A DNA stretch of 64,000 nt from Anolis sagrei (Eukaryota; Chordata; Lepidosauria; Squamata; Anolidae): assembly GCF_037176765.1 (NCBI RefSeq), contig NC_090021.1:28946229-29010228 (forward strand), read 5' to 3'. Below are positions 22,901-30,843 of this stretch, piece after piece. The notes beneath the pieces were generated by a model. That model saw only the letters and a program-made list of their open reading frames with translations, searched no databases and was not told the origin of the DNA. The position numbers and the translations under genes are program-made. How positions within the stretch are numbered: the stretch's first letter is position 1; each line of letters begins with the position of its first letter.

Positions 22901-25900
22901 CAAACTGCATTTTTAAATACAAGTACATTTAGAAATGATGACTAGTCATCCTGTTAGACCAGTGTTTCCCAAAATCTGATTATGCAGGTTTTGGACATCA
23001 CCTCTCAGAATCCCTGATCATTGGCTATGAGAGATGAGGTCCAAAAGTTCTGGAGGACGAGCATTTGGGAATTGCTGTATGAGAGAGTTTGTTGCTAGCA
23101 AGACTTACGGTCTTGTAATTGCTTTGTATTCATATTTGTGATTATAGCATCATGGCAACAATCACAAATGTCCCTGAAACCCACCTTAAAAGCCAGTCAG
23201 CTGTCTCCTATACTGAAACTCTGTGGTGTTGGCAAACAGGATGTTGCCACGTGATGTGGCCACCATTCAATGGTAGGAAGGGATTGGTTTCATCATCCTG
23301 TAGCATCCTGCTTGCCGACATTACAGAAAGTCATTGCTTAGTAGCGTTGACTGTTTTTTACAGTGGGTTTCAAGGCTTGAGCCAGGAGACGGAGTACAAT
23401 GGTGCTTCTATACTGTAGAATTAATGCAGTTTGACACCAGTTTAACTGCCATGGTTCTATATTATGGTATCTGGGAGTTGTAATTTGGTGGAGGCAGTCG
23501 CACTCTTTGGCAGAGAAGAGAAGACTACAGCTCCCTTGATTCCATAGCATTGTGCCATGACATTTAAAGTGGTGTTAAACTGCATAAATTCTACAGTGTA
23601 GATGCACCTTTTGGAAAACTCTCTAAGGTCTCACCTGTAGTATTTATTTATTACAATTATTTGTACCCTGCCCTTCTCAACCCCCACTATTGGGGGCAGC
23701 TTACAGCCGGCAACGATTTGATGCCCCCTCAAACAACATAATAAATACAATAATTACATGTAAATAAAACATTAAATTAGTTAAAAATTAAATCCATCTA
23801 AAATAATACTGGCTGGTTAGCCTTATCTAGAATCGAAATTCTGTAACCAGCAACACAACCAGTGACACAATCAAAAGCCTGTCCATACTACCATATAAAA
23901 TCCAGATAATCTGCTTTGAACTGGATTATATGACAGTGTAAACCCAGCATGCCTGAAAACTCTGGCTTGCAAAGCATCCTGGATTTACTTCTTGATGACA
24001 AATCACAAACCAAGATAATTTGCCAGCTAGCGGAGATGAAGTGTGAAAAGCTTGTGCTGAAACAAGCAAATGTCTTTCAGTGCATGTGTTACCTGTATCA
24101 TTTAGTTTGACCCCTAGTTTGCACATCTTTGTGTGCATATCTCTTCCTTGCACCTCCAGCTCTTCCTTCTCACACTGCAGTGATCCAATATACTTCCTCG
24201 CCGTTTCCATCCTCCTCTCCCCACTCTGAGTCCCCTTTCCTTCTGACCCAGGTCGAACTATTTAAACCGTAAAAGATTTACAAAACATTACCTGTCACTC
24301 AGGGATATTTCTTGTCACTTTGGAGAATAGCTTGAACATTTAAAGCAGTTTGTTTTTAACCAAGCACTCTAACTTCAGGCTATGATAGAACAAGATGAAT
24401 ATAAATCAATGTTACCCTTTACCTGGTAGCTGAGGTCTCTAACTTCTAGAACATTTGATTTGCCATTATATGTAAAATACAGGCTGTTGTCTTCCGAGCA
24501 AAAAATACTGTCTTGAAGATTTCTCTTTTCCTGTAGAAATCATAATTAGAATGTCACTAGCTTAAAATGTAGTCTCAAGAAAGTAAAAGGGAAGATGATA
24601 AAACGCTAATGATACGTTGGATGCTTGATGCATTCGCTGGCATACAGTTGGCATTTTGGGATCATTCCAAAGGTTGGAAGAGTGCAAGTCCCATACGTAC
24701 CCATGTCTGATAAAATATGTCCTGTCAAAGGCTTTCATGGCTGGAATCACTGGGTTGCTGTAGGTTTTTTCGGCCTATATGGCCATGTTCTAGAAGCATT
24801 CTCTCCTGACATTTTGCCTGCATCTATGGCAAGCATCCTCAGAGGTTGTGAGGTCCTCACTACCTCTGAGGATGCTTCCCATAGATGCAGGTGAAACGTT
24901 AGGAGAGAATGCCTCTAGAACATGGCCATATAGCGTAAAAAAACCTACAACAACCCAAAATATGTCCTCTAGGGCAGTGGTTCTCAACCTTCCTAATGCT
25001 GTGACCCCTTAATACAGTTCCTCATGTTGTGGTGACCCCCAACCATAACATTGTTTTAATTGCTACTTCATAACAGTCATTTTACTACTATTATAAATCA
25101 TAATGTAATTCCATAATGTAATGGAAGGGTTTGGTGGGCATTGACCTTGAGTTTGGGAGTTGTAGTTCACCTATATTCAGAGAGCACTGTGGACTCACAC
25201 AATGTCAAGTTTGGATCTGGACCAAACTTGACACAAATACTCATTATGCCCAAATGTGAGCACTGGTGGAGTCTGGGGGAAATAGACCTTGACGTTTGGG
25301 AGTTGTAGTTGTTGGGATTGATAATTCACTACAATCAAAGAACATTCTGAACTCCATCAATGATAGAATTGGGTCAAACTTCCCACATGGAATCCCCAAC
25401 AGAAAATACTGTATTTTCTGATGATCTTTGGCGACCCCTCTGACACCCCCTCGCGACCCCCTCAGGGGTCCCGACCCCCTGGTTGAGAAACACTGCTCTA
25501 GGGTTTTTCTACATTCCCCAAACATTTCGACTGTATGCTTCCACCAGGAGTTATGACAGAGTCTCACTGGAAGAGTTCCAGGTGTTACAGCCTTTCTACC
25601 TAAGGGATTTATTTCAACCACTCCATTATTTTGTTGGCCTTTGTGTATGCTTTTCCCACATCCATGCTGGGACCCAAACTGTCACTATACTGGAAGGGAA
25701 GGACAAGATGGGAATAATGCTTAATCTACCAACAAAATGGTCCTTCAGTCTCCTTATTTCTAGCAGTGCTGAAATTTTAGTGGAGCATTTAGAAATACAG
25801 CTTAGGTATCCAAACAAAGGGCAAACAACATTTCTATTAAATGTAATGAAAAATACAGGAATTTTTGATTTGGACCATTTCCAGCATCTCTTGTTCTGGA

Positions 25901-27735
25901 ATGCTAGACATTTACAGCCTGACATGGTTACACCCTTGATCAGAACTATGCGCAGTGTTTTCTCTGTGACTGCACCACAGATGTGTGCAAAAGTATTTTG
26001 ATAATTTTCTTGATGGTCCCCAATGTACGATTTGCTTCCTTCTCCTGCTTTTATAGCTACTGCAAAGCAATGAGCATTTTAACAGAACACTGGGCTGCCT
26101 TGAATCCCAGTTTTGTGAAAAAGGCAAAATATAACTAATATTAATAAATAGAAAATAATAACAATGGGTCAGAAGCAAACCCTTTTTCTTTTGGTATATC
26201 ATCATGATCCCGGCATGCATCTAAACCAGGGACTCTCAAACTTTTAAAGCAGAGGGCCAGCTAATGCTTCCCCAGAGTGTTTGGGGGGCACTATGGTTTG
26301 GAAAAAAATGAACAAATTCCTATGTACACTGCATATACCTTACTTGTAGTGCAAGAATAATACAATAAATAATACAATATTTAAAACAAATCACAATTTT
26401 AATTAATGTAAACTTACCAGTATTTCAGTGGGAAGTGTGGGCCTGCTTTTGGCTGATGAAATAGTCAAGTTAATTAGGATTGTTGTTGCTGTGTGCCTTC
26501 AAGTCATTTTAGACTTAGGGTTGCCCCAAATTTAGGGCAGCGGCTGGATAAATGACCTTAGAGGACTGCATCCAACCTGTGGGCCTTAGTTTGACACCAA
26601 CTTAATTGTTGGGAGCCCTCAGTGGTGCAGTGTTACACAGTCTTATTTGCTGTGACATACTGTGTTTTTGTGTCAGTCAAATAATAATAATAACAATTAT
26701 TCTTTATACCTTGCTTTTTCTCTCCACAAGGAGACTCAAAGCGGCTAATGGAGTCACTCTGTGTGACAATATAGATGCTCCCTTACAATGTGTAGGTTGT
26801 TGTTTTTTTGACTAGGTGTACAACAGGTCACACATGGTTTACAATAAAATACGTTTTCCAAATTTGAAGAGATCCTTTTGGAGCTCTTTGGAATCATTTT
26901 AATCAAGATAATATGGTGCTGTCACCAAACGTATCCTCTTCGTACTTCCCCTTCTCTAACTCTTGGTTGTTTGTTTTTGTATGCATTCAAGTCATTTCCA
27001 ACTTATGGTGAGACTTTGGATCTACGGCCCCTTCTGCACTGCCATATAAAATCCAGATTATCTGCTTTGAATTGTCAGATAATCTGGGATCAGAACCTGG
27101 GATAGTGTAGAAGGTGAACCCGTCTGGGAAACCATGGTTCACATCCTTGCTGGAATCCCCAATTTATGGCATTCATGAGACAAACCTATTTGTGAGACCA
27201 AGGTTCATTCTCTCTCCGCTTCAGAGGAAAGCAGTGGCAAAATGCCTCTGAATAAATTTGCCAAGAAAAAATAACCCTGTGCTATGTTTACATTAGAATC
27301 ATCATAATTTGGAAACAACTTAAAGGCACACAACAACAAACGTATAGTGTGCTTTTCAAGATAACAGTGAAAAGAATGGGTCTCCAAAAGTTTACAATCT
27401 AAATTTCAGTAACCAAGGAGGTGACTTGGGGAAAGTCACAAAGCTGTATTGTAGAACATCAGTAGCTTCTTTAAACTCATGAACACGCTGGTGTACTAAT
27501 CCAGAGCTTTTCATGCATCTGTCTGTGCACAAACTCCATTATTTCCCTAATTAAAATATGACATTTGCTGATAACATGTTATTGATTGATTTTGTACCTA
27601 TGTTAATCGTCCAATGTTTATATGCAAATCCCTAATAAAATCACTTCCTATCTGATCATGCTCTGGGGTTCAGCATTAAATTTCACTCACCTTCTGAGCC
27701 TCCTCTTGTCCCAAGACATGTTCCAATGGAAACAT
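10806..27735 (-). CDS. ABCG8: ABCG8, ATP-binding cassette sterol half-transporter (complete, 13 coding exons)
   Basis: ABCG8 pairs with ABCG5 to form the ATP-driven exporter of cholesterol and plant sterols at the canalicular membrane of hepatocytes and the apical membrane of enterocytes. Thirteen exons join in one frame to 671 residues (human 673): 27691-27735, 24423-24530, 22538-22694, 21282-21517, 19859-19991, 18769-19038, 17649-17811, 17389-17481, 14635-14834, 14432-14508, 12827-13094, 11593-11720, 10806-10943. Order is N-terminal ATPase domain (exons 2-6), linker (7-8) and six-helix membrane domain (9-13). The ABC signature [12 protein letters not shown] in exon 5 is intact and the C-terminus IKQKSNQDW matches mammals. 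Walker A, Q-loop and Walker B are all altered, as expected only for the non-catalytic ATP site. All junctions keep GT/AG and phase, so I read the gene as functional. Identity rests on remembered human protein sequence. Confidence 0.96.
10985..11120 (+). mobile_element. Penelope-like end fragment (family P, copy 1)
   Basis: It contains CTCTGAGGATGCTTGCCCTA, GGCAAAATGTCAGGAGAGAA and GAACATGGCCATATAGCCC. The same unit occurs twice, inverted, at 24722-24950. The CTGAGGA element followed by a stem and a GAAAC-like box suggests a degraded hammerhead ribozyme. The Penelope assignment is inferred. Confidence 0.5.
11124..11365 (+). mobile_element. Jockey-like LINE fragment
   Basis: Readable pieces such as [18 protein letters not shown] resemble the region after the reverse transcriptase that is also present at 15855-16700. 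It is short and broken. Confidence 0.55.
11593..11720 (-). CDS. ABCG8: ABCG8 exon 12, extracellular loop
   Basis: It encodes [20 protein letters not shown] followed by a variable luminal loop, [20 protein letters not shown] is a candidate N-glycosylation site, close to the human NLT. The donor is GTAAGT. Confidence 0.94.
11831..12642. mobile_element. hAT-type element containing a nested Sauria SINE
   Basis: The left end TGTGTCAAACTCAAGGTCCA and right end GAAAATGAGTTTGACCCCCT are inverted relatives. The element is split by the SINE at 12203-12515. Confidence 0.65.
12203..12515 (-). mobile_element. Sauria-type SINE nested in a hAT element
   Basis: On plus it runs from GACATTAAGTCTAGTCGTGT to CCACTGCGCCACCAGGGG. 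It is nearly full length, in ABCG8 intron 11. Confidence 0.8.
12827..13094 (-). CDS. ABCG8: ABCG8 exon 11, membrane helices 3-5
   Basis: It encodes [50 protein letters not shown] and [12 protein letters not shown], following the human exon through three membrane segments. The donor is GTGAGC. Confidence 0.95.
13149..13223. repeat. Short tandem duplication beside ABCG8 exon 11
   Basis: TTTTGACAATTGTGGTCCAA is repeated about 42 bases on as TTGTGACAACTGTGGTCCAA, each followed by a TAACTTT motif. It lies 55 bases upstream of the exon 11 acceptor. Confidence 0.55.
13290..14160 (+). mobile_element. CR1 LINE 3' fragment
   Basis: Translated pieces include [20 protein letters not shown] and LERVQRRA-like [20 protein letters not shown]. 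The tail is TTCCAACTCTGTGATCCTAT. It is about 870 bases, broken, and in ABCG8 intron 10. Confidence 0.88.
14432..14508 (-). CDS. ABCG8: ABCG8 exon 10
   Basis: It encodes [20 protein letters not shown] and YVSAK. Human reads [25 protein letters not shown]. Flanks are TTGTAG and GTAATT. Confidence 0.93.
14635..14834 (-). CDS. ABCG8: ABCG8 exon 9, membrane helices 1-2
   Basis: It encodes [20 protein letters not shown], then [17 protein letters not shown] and [20 protein letters not shown], closely matching human. The donor GTAAGT is perfect. Confidence 0.95.
15168..15388 (-). mobile_element. CR1 LINE 3' end (antisense)
   Basis: On plus it begins CATAGAATCATAGACTTATG and contains CCATGCAGGAATACATAAAT and CTTCAGGAAGTTCTTCCTAA, the reverse of a squamate CR1 3' end. 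Confidence 0.75.
15394..15545. mobile_element. Foldback MITE (GGCCCCTACTACACTGCC family)
   Basis: Left TAAGGCCCCTACTACACTGC and right GGCAGTGTAGAAAGGGCCTA are complementary ends; the interior AATCCAGATT stretches also pair. Fragments recur at 23880-23948 and 27024-27112. Confidence 0.78.
15855..16700 (+). mobile_element. Jockey-like LINE, C-terminal region
   Basis: Pieces read [40 protein letters not shown], and a later [19 protein letters not shown]. This matches the end of reverse transcriptases often annotated as mobile element jockey in reptiles. It is broken, in ABCG8 intron 8. Confidence 0.75.
17389..17481 (-). CDS. ABCG8: ABCG8 exon 8, linker to first membrane helix
   Basis: It encodes a variable stretch ending [15 protein letters not shown], aligned with human PGAVQQFTTLI. 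A strong pyrimidine tract and CAG precede it and GTAATG follows. Phases agree with exons 7 and 9. Confidence 0.9.
17649..17811 (-). CDS. ABCG8: ABCG8 exon 7, linker
   Basis: It begins [15 protein letters not shown], matching the ABCG8 linker (DLTSIDRRSREQELA in human), then diverges as this part does between species. The donor is GTTAAA, which departs from consensus at +3. Confidence 0.9.
17985..18470 (+). mobile_element. Non-LTR retrotransposon C-terminal fragment (family Z, copy 2)
   Basis: It encodes [40 protein letters not shown] and a finger-like end, [17 protein letters not shown]. It is the best preserved of three copies. Confidence 0.75.
18769..19038 (-). CDS. ABCG8: ABCG8 exon 6, degenerate Walker B, D-loop and H-loop
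   Basis: It opens [20 protein letters not shown]. Human reads [15 protein letters not shown], so the Walker B Asp and the following catalytic Glu are Ser and Asp. The switch histidine is kept in [10 protein letters not shown]. It ends [15 protein letters not shown] with a split Val codon and an unusual GTTGGT donor. Confidence 0.95.
19566..19833 (+). mobile_element. tRNA-derived SINE (family B, copy 2) beside ABCG8 exon 5
   Basis: It starts within GTGGTGCAGTGGGTTAAACC and ends in CTCAAGTCACTCCTGACACG and an A-rich tail. The duplication CTGTAACG flanks it (19558-19565 and 19834-19841). The right duplication ends 17 bases from the exon 5 donor. Confidence 0.88.
19859..19991 (-). CDS. ABCG8: ABCG8 exon 5, ABC signature
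   Basis: The length of 133 bases equals the human exon. It encodes [20 protein letters not shown], then [16 protein letters not shown] and VQLLWNP. This is the intact ABC signature that completes the catalytic ATP site with ABCG5. A tRNA-derived SINE ends 25 bases from its GTAAGA donor. Confidence 0.96.
20186..20242. repeat. (CCTT)n microsatellite
   Basis: About 14 tandem CCTT units. The open frames across it are repeat artefacts. Confidence 0.95.
20395..20795 (+). mobile_element. CR1 LINE 3' fragment
   Basis: It contains AGAGGAGATAAAATAGCCAT, GGAAGATTCAACCCAAACAT and a tail TTGGATTAGATGGCCCTTGT, diverged from the other CR1 copies. Confidence 0.75.
21282..21517 (-). CDS. ABCG8: ABCG8 exon 4, rest of Walker A and Q-loop
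   Basis: After the TTTCCAG acceptor the split codon reads GTT (Val) where human has Gly, then [10 protein letters not shown]. The exon continues through [16 protein letters not shown] and [19 protein letters not shown], ending KKR before GTAATT. It is one codon shorter than the human exon. The Q-loop glutamine is Glu (21381-21383). Confidence 0.95.
22318..22405. mobile_element. hAT MITE fragment
   Basis: It ends GATTGAGAACCACTGGCTC and carries CCAAAACACCTGGGGACCCA, related to 35746-35862. Confidence 0.55.
22538..22694 (-). CDS. ABCG8: ABCG8 exon 3, ATPase domain with first half of Walker A
   Basis: Begins [20 protein letters not shown] and runs to [16 protein letters not shown], ending with one base of a split codon before GTAAGG. 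Human reads LAIIGSSG here. The first Walker A glycine is Glu (GAG, 22545-22547). Confidence 0.95.
22960..23085. mobile_element. Old foldback MITE
   Basis: CCAGTGTTTCCCAAAATCTG opens and GCATTTGGGAATTGCTG closes; the interior pairs around GGACATCACCTCTCAGAATC. Confidence 0.55.
23400..23612. mobile_element. Complete foldback MITE (hAT-type)
   Basis: Arms TACTGTAGAATTAATGCAGT and ACTGCATAAATTCTACAGTG pair, as do GACACCAGTTTAACTGCCAT and its partner. About 210 bases, in ABCG8 intron 2. Confidence 0.78.
23638..23800 (-). mobile_element. L2-type LINE 3' end
   Basis: (TTTA)n-like start, then TTTGTACCCTGCCCTTCTCA, the reverse of the family 3' UTR. Confidence 0.6.
24423..24530 (-). CDS. ABCG8: ABCG8 exon 2
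   Basis: Thirty-six codons flanked by TTCTACAG and GTAAAG. They include [12 protein letters not shown] and LEVRDLSYQ, which match the start of the mammalian ABCG8 nucleotide-binding domain almost residue for residue. Confidence 0.93.
24722..24950. mobile_element. Inverted pair of Penelope-like ends (family P, copies 2 and 3)
   Basis: The left half (24722-24858) is the reverse complement of family P; the right half (about 24860-24950) is forward, with CTACCTCTGAGGATGCTTCC and GATGCAGGTGAAACGTTAGG. The two halves make a long natural foldback, and both carry the hammerhead-like core. It lies in ABCG8 intron 1. Confidence 0.6.
24975..25495 (+). mobile_element. Non-autonomous hAT element with 8-base target duplication
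   Basis: It begins CAGTGGTTCTCAACCTTCCT and ends GGTTGAGAAACACTG, flanked by CTCTAGGG (24967-24974 and 25496-25503). It is in the opposite orientation to the copy at 524. Confidence 0.9.
26226..26602. mobile_element. Old hAT-type element with nested SINE fragment
   Basis: It starts CAGGGACTCTCAAACTTTTA and closes TGTGGGCCTTAGTTTGACAC. A family C SINE piece (TGCTGTGTGCCTTCAAGTCA) is embedded near 26480-26520. Confidence 0.6.
27024..27112. mobile_element. Foldback MITE fragment
   Basis: GGCCCCTTCTGCACTGCCAT and GATAGTGTAGAAGG are the ends; it is a short member of the 15394 family. Confidence 0.55.
27213..27345 (+). mobile_element. tRNA-derived SINE (family C) 3' part
   Basis: It contains GAGGAAAGCAGTGGCAAAAT and ends ACTTAAAGGCACACAACAAC. 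It lies inside ABCG8 intron 1. Confidence 0.65.
27691..27735 (-). CDS. ABCG8: ABCG8 exon 1 (start codon)
   Basis: The exon encodes [15 protein letters not shown] and ends in phase 0 at a GTGAGT donor. The residues themselves are not conserved. The call rests on the ATG, the perfect donor, the phase match to exon 2 and the position head to head with ABCG5. Human exon 1 is similarly short and variable. Confidence 0.75.
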
Positions 27736-28156
27736 TTTCAACGTGTCCTGCTTTGCTGTGACTATTATTTTTCACCTTCTTTCCCAATTTTCTTCTTTCT
27801 TCTCTTCTCACTGTCTAATCACCATCTCCAGTTCGCTTGAAGAAAGCAATACAGACTAAAACACCTAAGCCACACCTAGTTGTGAAGCTTTGTGGCTACT
27901 ATTGTGCTATAAAAGAAACTCAGGTTAAAGGTTCATCAGATAGCGGTTATGGCTGACCTATCACCTCATTTTTGAAAGTAAGATACAACCACACAATTGC
28001 AGAGGATTATTTTTATACATATACTTAAAGAGCTGTTGAGAGTTAATCTACAGTGCTTAGTGTAGCAGAGGCAGAGAAATCATTGGAAAACCCATCTATA
28101 TTGCCTGCATCAAGTTGCCAAAGAATAACTCAAGCTCACTAGGAGAACACGGCCAG
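27736..28156. promoter_or_regulatory. Shared head-to-head ABCG8/ABCG5 promoter region
   Basis: Only 421 bases separate the two start codons. On the plus strand there is a TATAAAA at 27908-27914, a DR1-like pair AGGTTA-A-AGGTTC at 27922-27934 (a possible HNF4-type nuclear-receptor site) and an AGATAG GATA-type motif at 27938-27943. In mammals the equivalent short interval drives both genes and responds to HNF4A, LRH-1 and GATA factors. The site assignments are by eye; the head-to-head spacing is seen directly. Confidence 0.7.
27949..27975 (+). promoter_or_regulatory. Short upstream ORF in the ABCG5 leader
   Basis: ATG at 27949 opens an eight-codon frame, MADLSPHF, closed by TGA at 27973-27975. 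It is the only ATG between the TATA-like box and the ABCG5 start. Its first residues resemble the mammalian ABCG5 start MGDLS. It is in another frame than the ABCG5 exon and cannot simply extend it. Confidence 0.4.
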
Positions 28157-28212
28157 ATGGCTGTAACACCAAACAACTGTCTCAGTGTTTTGAACGTCTC
28201 TTATGCTGTCAG
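28157..28212 (+). CDS. ABCG5: ABCG5 exon 1 (start codon)
   Basis: It encodes [18 protein letters not shown] and ends in a split codon before [16 protein letters not shown] aligns with human LGILHASYSV. Upstream the frame is open only back to 28061 and has no other ATG, so this start is the supported one. Confidence 0.85.
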
Positions 28213-30796
28213 GTAAGTAAAGTGGAAGGGAGATCTTTGAGGAATTTCATTTTTTTAAAATTTTGCGTTGACTTAATCTACACAACCTGGAATAATGAGT
28301 AGGGGCCCTTCCACACAGCCCTATATCCCAAAATATCAAAGCAGAAAATCCCACATTATCTGAGTGTAGACTCAGATAACCCAGTTCAAAACAGATATTG
28401 TGGGGTTTTCTGCCTTGATATTCTGGGATATAGGGCTGTGTGGAAGGGCCCTATATTAGAGCTGAATTATTTCTCTGCTTTTTTAATGATCTTGACTTCT
28501 GATTATATCCTATAATGACCGATTGATTGAATGATTGTTTGGTTGGTTGGTTGGTTGGTTGGTTGGTTGATTGATGATGGTAAGAATAATGTGGCAATAG
28601 CAAGGTGTGGTGTAACAGTTGGGTGTTGGAAGACTAGGATTCAAATACCTGTTCAGCCTTGGAGATCTATCTCAGGGCCCTTCCACACAGCCATATAACC
28701 CAGAATATCAAGGCAGAAAATCCCACAATATCTGCTTTGAACTGGGTTATTTGAGTCTACTCTACCATAGATTCCAGTTCAAAGCAGAGAATGTGGGATT
28801 TCATTCAGCTGTGTGGAAGGGGCCATAGTTATACTTTGTGAACTTCAGAGAACGGCATGGCACACTCCTTCTGGCGAAATGCTGCCAAGATAACCCATCT
28901 GAAGGCACCTAATAATACATTCTTGCCAATTCCATGTATCACATTTTTATTTTGCCTCCTAAAGGGAACGTGTGGGTCCTTGGTGGAATATTCCATCATA
29001 CAGTAAGAAGTGGAACAGACAGATTCTCCAAGATGTTTCATTTCATATTGAAAGTGGTCAGCTCATGGGTATCTTGGGGAATTCTGGTAAGTAGTGTATC
29101 TCTATATTTCTGCATAGAAAATTAAGTTATAGTGCAATTCTGTGGATCCTATGGTTGTTTTGAATATCGTCAAGGAGATCCCATAGAAGGATCCATAGCC
29201 CTTAGCTTACCAGCATGAGATCTCCAACACTGGGCAGAGGTGAGGAAAATTTATGGCGACTCTATATATTCCAATGAGAAATGGACCAGCAATCTGTGGA
29301 ACTGTTCAAACAAGAAAGTTGTATGGTCCCTGGAACCACTTCAGTTAACAGTCTACCTTTAGCTCTTTGAAGCGGATGAAGCTTCTAAACCTCCCAGTTG
29401 TCCCAGTTGAAAGGTATGAGTGAGACTCATATAACTGGGCCATGTAGCCAGTATTGCTGACTCTGACTGACACCACTGGTGTGATGGATTTTCAAGCGGA
29501 AATTGTTCCTATTTGAAGATTCCTGGTATTTGCTCTTAGTGATTTTCCATCAAAATCTTAATCAGGTTCACATTTGATACTGACTTCAACTAACAGTTGT
29601 AGACAAAGCCTATGTTCTTTTCTCAGTTCCAAATTCACTGAATAATTGAAACTTTTATAGGTGTGGACTTACAAAATTCTCACTGAATCTTTGTAGAGCA
29701 ATTATAATTGGAATTATAGACTATCATGAGGTGGTAAATTACAATTACAATAGGATAATAATACTTGTAGTCCATACTTATTACAAGACACTGGGGTTCT
29801 CCTGTTGTCTCTCTGGAGTTAAATTGTTGGCAGAGCACACCTTTACATTGATGGGAAATACTCACTAATAGCTTTCAATATCCTTTCTTGAGTGAGTGGA
29901 CATGATTTTCCTCCTTTGCCCTACAACAGGCTGGTGTGATAAAGTCTTAAGAACTGGATTGAGGCTCAAGACTGTAATATACTTGATGTGCTCTCATTGT
30001 CAACAAGGTCACAAAAATATACTAATTTAGCTTTGGCAAAATAAGTGGCACCTCTAGAAATATAGTCATTTCTATAGGTGCCACTTACTTGAGATGTAAC
30101 TATAACTATAGAAACATATGACAGCTGGACTGGCGCTTCTTACGAAGTGTGGATTTTTCACAAGTTAACTGATTGCATGGATGCCAATTGTCCAGTTAGG
30201 AGAAAAAAGCACTGCAGGTTCCTTTGCCTTCAACAGAGATTTAAACTGCAGAAATCAGCAGGCAAACCATTTCACAGTATGTATTTAAATGTTTTAGCAC
30301 CTGCCATGTGCTGCAACTCCAACTGCTGTTAAAAGTGCAGCTAACAAAGCGTGGCTCAAATGCTGACAGTCCTGTGGAGCATGATAAGCCTTAAGCAATT
30401 GGTGGCTGTTTTCTTTATTATTATTGTGAACTCGGTATATCACTATATAAAATTTCCCAATGTGTATTAGGATCTGGAAAAACAACACTGTTGGATGCCA
30501 TGGCAGGAAGACTGAACCATAAGACAAACTTTCTTGGTCAGGTATATGTCAATGGACGTGAGCTGAGACAGGAGCAATTTCGGAACTGTTTTTCTTATGT
30601 TCTCCAGGTTGGTTGGATTTTGATTTTGCTTTTGCTTTTTTTGGTATTATTTACATGTGCAGTTTTGTAGTTGTCTGTCACAGATGATTGATGATAGCCT
30701 CAGGATGGAAGAGAAATTTATTCAGCTTGCACTTTGATTCAAATGTATTAATACCACAGTTTCAAAATATATCAGTATATGAACTTGAATGCAGTT

Positions 30797-30843
<47 letters not shown>

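Noticed and set aside
18769-27735. ABCG8 as a pseudogene because Walker A and Walker B are degraded
   Set aside because: All 13 exons keep frame, splice sites and length, and the catalytic-site signature and membrane domain are intact.
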